64,000 nt of DNA. It comes from Opitutaceae bacterium (GTDB lineage: Bacteria > Verrucomicrobiota > Verrucomicrobiia > Opitutales > Opitutaceae). Position numbers and translations under genes: made by a program. Within the stretch, counting starts at the first letter, position 1. Each line of letters starts with the position of its first letter. Positions 58,017 to 64,000 of this stretch are shown here, one piece after another. The stretch is taken from the NCBI GenBank assembly GCA_016715765.1, contig JADJZJ010000004.1, positions 1-64,000 on the forward strand. The letters run 5' to 3'. The notes beneath the pieces were generated by a model, which was not told the origin of the DNA, searched no databases, and worked only from the letters and a program-made list of their open reading frames with translations.

Positions 58017-58205
58017 ATTGTAGGGCGGGGTCTCCGAACCCCGCCTGGGAGCGCGACCGCCCTCGGTCGCAATCACACACCAACCTCCAAGCCGAGAAAG
58101 AGAAAGATAAAGAGAACGAGAAAGATTGGGATTCGAGCGCAGGAAAGGCGGGGTTCGGACCTGTCCTCCGTAGGCCCGGCGAAGGAGGAGACCCCGCCCT
58201 ACAAT
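58017..58205. repeat. Composite palindrome with hexamer array (family E), copy 2, with a nested family B arm
   Basis: Outer arms GTAGGGCGGGGTCTCCGAAC (left) and GGAGACCCCGCCCTAC (right). A single family B arm sits inside at 58046-58073. Hexamers GAGAAA, GATAAA, GAGAAC and GATTGG follow at about 58099-58135, and a second inner palindrome copy at 58146-58195. It resembles a nested insertion of one repeat family in another. Confidence 0.8.
58046..58073. repeat. Single arm of palindromic repeat family B (inside family E copy 2)
   Basis: TGGGAGCGCGACCGCCCTCG and following bases match the arms at 41-68 and 42045-42194. Confidence 0.8.
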
Positions 58206-58243
58206 ATTTTCAAGCCGGACCGCGTCCCAACAGTCCGCGCCGC

Positions 58244-58591
58244 TTATTTCTTCCGCTTCGACGCCGCCTTCTTGGCCGGCTTGGGGCTCTTCGCCTGCAG
58301 ACCCTCGATCGCGAGCCGCAGGAGTTCGCCCACGCTCACATCCTTCAGGCGCGCCTGCCGCTTCAGGGTGGCGCGGTGCTCGGTGGACAGCCGCACGGAA
58401 ATCTGGCGGTGCGGGACCTGCACGGGCTTGCACTTGGAAAAATCAAAGCGCGCGATCGCGGTGCGGATGACTTCGCTCGCCGTGGCCACGCCCATGATTT
58501 TGCGGCAGGCCTCGATCTTGTCCATGAGGTCGACCGTGAGTTCGAACGTGAGTGGCGCCGCGGGTTTGGTTTTCACAATGCTGGTGGTCAT
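58244..58591 (-). CDS. RHH-like protein with Lys/Ala-rich tail
   Basis: 115 residues from ATG 58591 (MTTSIVKTKPAAPLTFELTV). 'ASEVIRTAIARFDFSK' and then 'HRQISVRLSTEHRATLKRQA' plus 'DVSVGELLRLAIEGLQ' suggest two RHH-like units in tandem. The last 18 residues (KSPKPAKKAASKRKK) are basic and histone-like. It may bind DNA as a nucleoid-associated protein or a repressor. It is divergent from the ABC ATPase gene at 58739. Confidence 0.55.
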   Translation of the reverse strand: MTTSIVKTKPAAPLTFELTVDLMDKIEACRKIMGVATASEVIRTAIARFDFSKCKPVQVPHRQISVRLSTEHRATLKRQARLKDVSVGELLRLAIEGLQAKSPKPAKKAASKRKK

Positions 58592-58738
58592 GGGGCGGCA
58601 GTTCTGGTGACGGGATTCAAACACGGCGACAGACGCTCGTGGCGGCAACGCAAAAATCGACCAAGGTCTGGCATTGACTCAGCTTTGGATTGATTGATTT
58701 TCGGCTGCAGCGTTCTCCCCCAGCCCCCATTCCCTATC

Positions 58739-59869
<1,131 letters not shown>

Positions 59870-59898
59870 GCGCCGCAGCCGCCTCTTGATTGTATGTA

Positions 59899-59926
59899 GG
59901 GCGGGGATTCCGATCCCCGCCTTTTT
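59899..59926 (+). terminator. Terminator of the ABC ATPase gene
   Basis: GGGCGGGGA pairs with TCCCCGCC over a short loop and is followed by TTTTTC. It starts 30 bases after the stop. The hairpin is also similar to the arms of family E. Confidence 0.75.
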
Positions 59927-59931
59927 CATTT

Positions 59932-60003
59932 GTGGCGACGAGCGTAAGCGAGTGGATCACACGCTACGAACGCCAAACTCCACTCGCTCACGCTCGTAGC
60001 CAC
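59932..60003. repeat. Palindromic repeat family C, copy 3
   Basis: GTGGCGACGAGCGTAAGCGA and its near complement (GCTCACGCTCGTAGCCAC) flank a 20-bp centre. It lies just after the terminator of the ABC gene. Confidence 0.85.
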
Positions 60004-60048
60004 CCTATCGCCGTGCACAGGCCGTCACCCTGATCACCGACCAACCCC

Positions 60049-60927
60049 TCACGGATCAATCACCGTGACGGCCAGCGGCGGGGCCAGTTTCTCGTTCAGG
60101 CCCTCGGGCGCAAAGACCGCGCCGGCCAGATCGAGATTCAACGCCACGCCGGTCACCTGAAATCGCGTCTTGTCGCGGGAGCGCTCATCCCGGAGGTCGA
60201 TGGTCTTCACCATCCATTGGTCGCCGACCTTTTTGAGATCGAGCACGGCGAGCGATTTGTATGCCCGGCCCCGCTCGTCGAGGAGTTCGCTTTGCACCAG
60301 GGCCCGGAACTGGGTGTCGAGGTGCACACGCACCGCCCCAAGCCCCGGATAGGCCGCGGCAAAATCCGCCGGCGGATAAAGCAGGAAGGTGTGCGCCGGG
60401 CGGCCGCGGATCTTGCTCACGCCCTCGAAGACAAATTCCTCCCAATACAGGTAGGGCATCTGCAGGTCGAAAAGGCTGATCTGCGTCTCCGGCACGATCG
60501 GGGCCAGCAGGTCGTTGATCGCGATGCCGGCTGGGGACGGTTTGGCGGACGTCCACTCCCAGGCCGCGGGATTGACCCCGTTCTGCAGCAGGATCCGGCG
60601 CTCGCCGCCGGCCGCATCATCCAGATTGATCCGCGAAACCGCACCCAATTCGTTGCGACTGCCCCAGAGCCGGCCGGGGAACTCCTGCTCGGCGCCCCGG
60701 CGGGGTCTGACCTGCAACCGGAAGTTCAAATAGAAATCCCCCGCGATGCCCATGCCGCGAAATGAGTGCAAAATGCGGCCGCCCTCCTCCTGGTCGGGTT
60801 TGCCGATCTGCACATAGCTGGCCGCCGGACGGACGGTGCGGCCGGCCGGACCCGCCCATGCCGCCGTGACGCCGGTCAGCGCCAGAACAAAAAACGCCCG
60901 CCAAAGTCGGGCGGGCGTTGCTTTCAA
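60049..60927 (-). CDS. Exported LolA/outer-membrane lipoprotein-sorting-like protein
   Basis: About 292 residues from a TTG at 60927; GTG 60939 is an alternative. A longer frame upstream overlaps secG and has no support. The signal peptide 'LWRAFFVLALTGVTAAWAG' is good. The body has 'VFEGVSKIRGRPAHTFLLYP' and 'SELLDERGRAYKSLAVLDLK', then 'WMVKTIDLRDERSRDKTRFQ', typical of the LolA-like/DUF sorting-protein fold. An outer-membrane lipid or lipoprotein role is likely. Its signal-peptide codons contain the secG terminator hairpin (60889-60917). Confidence 0.7.
   Translation of the reverse strand: MKATPARLWRAFFVLALTGVTAAWAGPAGRTVRPAASYVQIGKPDQEEGGRILHSFRGMGIAGDFYLNFRLQVRPRRGAEQEFPGRLWGSRNELGAVSRINLDDAAGGERRILLQNGVNPAAWEWTSAKPSPAGIAINDLLAPIVPETQISLFDLQMPYLYWEEFVFEGVSKIRGRPAHTFLLYPPADFAAAYPGLGAVRVHLDTQFRALVQSELLDERGRAYKSLAVLDLKKVGDQWMVKTIDLRDERSRDKTRFQVTGVALNLDLAGAVFAPEGLNEKLAPPLAVTVIDP
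60889..60917 (-). terminator. Rho-independent terminator of secG, inside the next gene
   Basis: On the minus strand, CGCCCGCC pairs with GGCGGGCG over a short loop and is followed by TTTTTTG. It starts about 30 bases after the secG stop and overlaps the signal-peptide codons of the LolA-like gene, so it may control how much of that gene is transcribed. Confidence 0.8.
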
Positions 60928-60946
60928 ACCGGCAGGCACGTTGGGA

Positions 60947-61327
60947 TCAGGGGGTCTTCTCAGCCGGAGCGGATGCCGGGGCCTCCGCCGGAGCGGGTGC
61001 GGCCGGAGCCGGGGTCGGCGTGGCACTGACCGTGGACGGCACCACGATGGTGGGCAGGGCGTCCTGGTTGGCCACGCGGTGCGTGCGCTGGTAGATGTGG
61101 CCGAGATAGAGGCCGAAGCTCAGCACAAAGAAGGCAATGGTGGCGTTGATCGTCGCCTTGCTGAGGACGTTGCCCGTGTCGGCGCCAAAGGCGGATTCCG
61201 TCATGCCGCCACCAAGGGCGGCACCCACGCCACCGTCGGATTTGGCCTTCTGGGCCAGCACCACGAGGATGAGAAACACGGAGATAAGGATCAGGACAAA
61301 GGTCAGAATTCCGAGGACAATGCTCAT
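60947..61327 (-). CDS. secG: Protein translocase subunit SecG
   Basis: 126 residues from ATG 61327 (MSIVLGILTFVLILISVFLI). Two membrane helices (about 3-23 and 60-80) flank the typical Gly-rich loop 'SDGGVGAALGGGMTESAFGA' and 'DTGNVLSKATINATIAFF'. A Pro/Ala-rich tail follows. It assists SecYEG in protein export. A terminator follows closely. Confidence 0.92.
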   Translation of the reverse strand: MSIVLGILTFVLILISVFLILVVLAQKAKSDGGVGAALGGGMTESAFGADTGNVLSKATINATIAFFVLSFGLYLGHIYQRTHRVANQDALPTIVVPSTVSATPTPAPAAPAPAEAPASAPAEKTP

Positions 61328-61468
61328 ATGAAAGGTCGAAAGCATCCGATTGGAGGGCGGTTTGTCAATGCACGGTTCCGGATTGGCATCATCCTGTCCG
61401 CCAAGGTCATTTCCCATGAAACCTTTCCAATTCGCGGCGGTCGCCATTGGCTGCAACCCCCATTAATC

Positions 61469-61999
61469 ATGAATATCCTTCGCCCGCCCAGCCATCTCTC
61501 GCTCGCATTCATCGGCGCCTGCGCCCTGCTGGTCTCACCGCTCGCGGCCAAACCCGCCGCCACCGAAGAACCGGCCCTCCAGGCATTTGTCAGCGTACCG
61601 CCGACCTTCCGTCCCATGCTGGATGACGATATCGCCCGGGCCCTGGCCTATCGGATGGAGGAAACCTTCCGCCGTCAGGGCTACCAGGGCACGGTCGGCT
61701 TCGCCGCCCATCCCGGCGACATCAAGGCCAGCATCCCGGTGCTTGAGCTGACCCTGACCGAGTGGCGCCTGGATATGACCGGCAACGTGCAGTGCACTTT
61801 CAGCGCCAAGCTCACACAAGGCAAAGCCGAGACCGGTCTCGGCCTGTTCATGGGCACCGGCATCCACTGGACCCACACCCGCGACCGCTGGCGCCTGGCC
61901 GGCGCCTACGAGGACTCCGCCAACGACGCGATGAAGGATCTCTACCGGAAAATCGCGACCGACAAGCTGCTCCCGGGCTTCGAGCTGAAGCGGAAGTAG
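61469..61999 (+). CDS. Exported protein of unknown function
   Basis: 176 residues from ATG 61469 (MNILRPPSHLSLAFIGACAL). The signal peptide ends SPLAAKPA. The mature part has 'DDDIARALAYRMEETFRRQG' and 'KASIPVLELTLTEWRLDMTG', then 'CTFSAKLTQGKAETGLGLFM', consistent with a lipoprotein-like beta/alpha fold in which each molecule has an outer-membrane role. Not assigned to a family. Divergent from secG. Confidence 0.5.
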   Translation: MNILRPPSHLSLAFIGACALLVSPLAAKPAATEEPALQAFVSVPPTFRPMLDDDIARALAYRMEETFRRQGYQGTVGFAAHPGDIKASIPVLELTLTEWRLDMTGNVQCTFSAKLTQGKAETGLGLFMGTGIHWTHTRDRWRLAGAYEDSANDAMKDLYRKIATDKLLPGFELKRK

Positions 62000-62015
62000 C
62001 TGGAACGAGAACTGA

Positions 62016-62103
62016 CGTAGTGCCGGTCTTCAGCCGGCACTGGATCGGATAACCTGACCAGCCGCAGTGGCATGGTAAGCGCGGGCTGAAGCACCGCGCC
62101 ACG
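62016..62103. repeat. Palindromic repeat family D, copy 2
   Basis: CGTAGTGCCGGTCTTCAGCC at the left and GCGGGCTGAAGCACCGCGCC then ACG at the right. It is nearly repeated at 62163-62249, making a tandem pair between the gene at 61469 and parB. Confidence 0.8.
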
Positions 62104-62162
62104 ACATGCCATCGCCGTAGGCACCCGCGAGTGAAGTGCGTTTGGGACGTGGGCGGCATTGT

Positions 62163-62249
62163 CGTAGTGCCGGACTTCAGCCGGCACTGGTTCGGGAGCG
62201 CAGCCTGCCGGACTGGCGTAGAGAGCGCGGGCTGAAGCACCGCGCCACG
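62163..62249. repeat. Palindromic repeat family D, copy 3
   Basis: The left part CGTAGTGCCGGACTTCAGCC and the right part GCGGGCTGAAGCACCGCGCC match copy 2, with a different centre. It ends directly at the parB stop codon, so it may be the terminator of the parB transcript. Confidence 0.8.
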
Positions 62250-63182
62250 TCAGAGCGTCACACCGAGTTTCTCGATCAACCGCTGCAGATCCTCGTTGCC
62301 GCGATACTCGATGACGATCCGGCCCTTCTTCGGGGTGTGGATGACCGCCACGCGAGCGCCCAGATGGGAGGTGAGCCGCTTCTCGATGTCGGCCACCGCG
62401 GCGCTGTCCTTGGCGGGCAGGCGGCGCGTGCGATGCTTGGCACCGCTGCCCGGCACGGCTTTGCCGGTCTGCACGATCTTTTCCGTGGCCCGCACATTGA
62501 GGCCTTCCTCGATGATGCGGCGCGCGAGGATCGTCCGCTCGCCGGCATCGGCCAGGCCCAGCAGCACCTTGGCGTGACCGACGCTGATGAGGTTCTTGCC
62601 GACAAAGCCCTGGATCTCGGCATCGAGCGTCAGGAGCCGCAGGGTATTGGCCACGGTCGCCCGGCCCTTGCCGACCCGGTCAGCGGCGGTTTCCTGCGTG
62701 AGATCAAAGTCGCGGATGAGGCTGGCGAAGCCGTGGGCCTCCTCGATGGGGTTCAGACCCTCGCGCTGCAGGTTCTCGATCAGGCCGAGCGTCGCCGAAG
62801 TCGCATCGCTGGCCTGCACGACGCGCGCCGGGATGCTCTTGATCTTGAGGAGCTGGAAGGCGCGCCAGCGGCGCTCGCCGGCAATCAGCTGGTACTTGTC
62901 GCCGGCCTGCCGGACCACGATCGGCTGAAGCAGGCCCTCGGACCGGATGCTCGCGGCCAGTTCCTCCAACTGGTCCGGCGGAATCTCGCGGCGGGCCTGG
63001 TACGGGCTGGGTTCCACGCTGTGCACGGGAATCTCACTGTAGCCGGGCGCACTGGGCGCGGGTGGCGGCGTCGCCACCGGCGAGGACTGGGGCGCAGCCG
63101 CGGCGGCGGGAACCGGCGTGGCCTTGGCGATCAGACTGCCGAGTCCGCGACCAAGACGGGATTTGTGGGCTGCAGCGCTCAT
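62250..63182 (-). CDS. parB: Chromosome partitioning protein ParB
   Basis: 310 residues. The CTP-binding ParB/Srx box is 'QLIAGERRWRAFQLLKIKSI' (GERR) and 'PYQARREIPPDQLEELAASI'. The helix-turn-helix that binds parS is 'TQETAADRVGKGRATVANTL'. The C-terminal dimer domain has 'IEYRGNEDLQRLIEKLGVTL'. It segregates chromosome origins with ParA, which is not in the window, suggesting proximity to the origin region. Confidence 0.95.
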   Translation of the reverse strand: MSAAAHKSRLGRGLGSLIAKATPVPAAAAAPQSSPVATPPPAPSAPGYSEIPVHSVEPSPYQARREIPPDQLEELAASIRSEGLLQPIVVRQAGDKYQLIAGERRWRAFQLLKIKSIPARVVQASDATSATLGLIENLQREGLNPIEEAHGFASLIRDFDLTQETAADRVGKGRATVANTLRLLTLDAEIQGFVGKNLISVGHAKVLLGLADAGERTILARRIIEEGLNVRATEKIVQTGKAVPGSGAKHRTRRLPAKDSAAVADIEKRLTSHLGARVAVIHTPKKGRIVIEYRGNEDLQRLIEKLGVTL

Positions 63183-63183
63183 G

Positions 63184-63756
63184 TTATTTGGCGGCGGAGG
63201 TTGGTATGAAAAGGGTCTGCCCGACCTGGATGCGCGTCGGATCCGTGATCTTGTTGGCGTTGATGATGTCCTGCATGCGCGCGCCGTTCTTCGTGGCGAT
63301 GGAGGACAGCGTGTCGCCCTTCTGCACCGTGTAGCTCACGCCCTCCTTGGGATAATCCTCGGTGAAGATGTTGTTCACCGCCGGGCGCGTGGCCATGCCC
63401 TTGGCGAGCGAATCGATGGCGGCGTTCGTCTGCTTCGCGAGCCGCTCCATCTGACCCGCCACCTGCTGCAAAGTCTCGCTCTTGGTCGCGGCGGCAATGG
63501 CCTTCATGGTGCGGTTCATGTCTGCGACGGCCTCGTTGAGCTGGGTCAGGGTCGCATAGTCGGAACTGCCGATCTTGCTGCGCAGCTCCGCGTTCTCCCG
63601 CTCCAACTGCTCCACGCGGAGGTTGAGTTCGCCCACCCGCTGGACCAGGCCGCGCACATCCTCCCGCAGACTGGCCACGTCATACTGGATATTCTGGGCC
63701 GGCGCGACGGAGACGAGGACCAGGAAAATCAACCCGGGCAAAATTCTGTGCGACAT
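63184..63756 (-). CDS. LysM peptidoglycan-binding protein with coiled coil
   Basis: 190 residues. The signal peptide ends SVAPAQN. Residues about 25-75 form a coiled coil ('VQRVGELNLRVEQLERENAE'), with a further amphipathic stretch to about 120. The C-terminal LysM domain is 'SYTVQKGDTLSSIATKNGAR' and 'MQDIINANKITDPTRIQVGQ'. It probably binds cell-wall glycan and tethers an unknown partner. It lies one base from parB, probably in the same transcript. Confidence 0.85.
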   Translation of the reverse strand: MSHRILPGLIFLVLVSVAPAQNIQYDVASLREDVRGLVQRVGELNLRVEQLERENAELRSKIGSSDYATLTQLNEAVADMNRTMKAIAAATKSETLQQVAGQMERLAKQTNAAIDSLAKGMATRPAVNNIFTEDYPKEGVSYTVQKGDTLSSIATKNGARMQDIINANKITDPTRIQVGQTLFIPTSAAK

Positions 63757-63792
63757 GCGGCCAGCTTGCGGGATGCTCCCGGAAAAACAAGC

Positions 63793-64000
63793 CTACCGTC
63801 GGAACGGCTCACGGGCCACAAGCGGGGGCATGGCGTGCGAGTCCAGCCGCGTGCCGGCCGCGATCGGAAATCCACGCAGGAACTCCGCCGCCGCCAACAT
63901 CCGGCCACCGGGACGTTGCAGACGATGGATGCGCAGGATCCCCTGCCCCGTCGCGATGAGCAAGCCGGCCGCATCCGCACCGAGCACGTCCCCGGGTGCA
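63793..64000 (-). CDS. fmt: Methionyl-tRNA formyltransferase, 3' part (cut by window edge)
   Basis: The last 68 or so residues: 'GADAAGLLIATGQGILRIHR', 'LQRPGGRMLAAAEFLRGFPI' and 'AAGTRLDSH'. This matches the C-terminal domain of Fmt ('LQRPGGKR..AAEFLRG'). It formylates initiator Met-tRNA. The start lies beyond 64000. Same direction as LysM and parB. Confidence 0.85.
   Translation of the reverse strand, partial: APGDVLGADAAGLLIATGQGILRIHRLQRPGGRMLAAAEFLRGFPIAAGTRLDSHAMPPLVAREPFRR

Overview
The window looks like a chromosomal segment of a GC-rich Gram-negative bacterium. Outer-membrane and periplasmic functions are everywhere: LpxI, a TolQ/TolR/TolA-like set, a LolA-like protein, many lipoproteins and a TolC-family channel. 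The gene content and the very dense small palindromic intergenic repeats suggest a Verrucomicrobiota member, most likely Opitutaceae. That placement is inference from recognition; no rRNA or other marker in the window confirms it. Most genes are housekeeping, with one tRNA-Ala(GGC) and no plasmid, phage, IS transposase or CRISPR signature.

Layout. 0-4.6 kb: a three-gene minus-strand cluster of exported unknowns (one with an STN domain), then two divergent ribbon-helix-helix-like genes sharing a repeat-rich operator. 4.7-8.6 kb: a zinc alcohol dehydrogenase, then phoU-phoB-phoR behind a three-repeat Pho box. 8.6-11.3 kb: tRNA-Ala and a tolQ-tolR-tolA-like operon, split between tolQ and tolR by a 471-bp element carrying a four-helix-bundle (S23/IVP) gene between heptamer-repeat arms. 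11.4-21.1 kb: sugar kinase, tmk, holB, lacZ, a hydrolase, mutS. 21.8-25.5 kb: a minus-strand operon maf - tonB-like - rluA-like - aroF, with a Phe/Tyr-rich leader peptide and a textbook attenuator before the DAHP synthase gene. 25.5-42 kb: tolC, nadE, hemL, an S55 peptidase with a propeller-like partner, lpxI, bfn, dus, sufT, sppA, an unrecognised conserved protein, and a dapF homologue lacking both catalytic cysteines. 42-51.3 kb: STAS protein, acnA, peroxiredoxin, tyrS, quinone reductase, and an ECF sigma factor (ECF42-like) with DGPF, DUF1428 and DoxX partners. 51.3-56.7 kb: an accessory stretch of small envelope proteins, including a collagen-like OmpA lipoprotein, dodecin and entericidin. 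56.7-64 kb: aminotransferase, RHH protein, ABC ATPase, LolA-like, secG, parB, LysM protein and the 3' end of fmt.

Two properties cut across the region. First, intergenic spaces are filled with at least ten families of palindromic repeats, some built from permuted hexamers or heptamers. Second, five conserved genes (lacZ, the hydrolase, mutS, nadE and the gene at 39.7 kb) carry eight single-base frameshifts in all, and hemL has a damaged N-terminus. Clustering in normally essential or conserved genes, with both insertions and deletions often near short G/C runs, suggests sequence error more than gene decay.

The strongest candidates for undescribed biology are the aroF attenuator, the heptamer-flanked four-helix-bundle element, the Cys-less DapF homologue, and the collagen-like OmpA lipoprotein.
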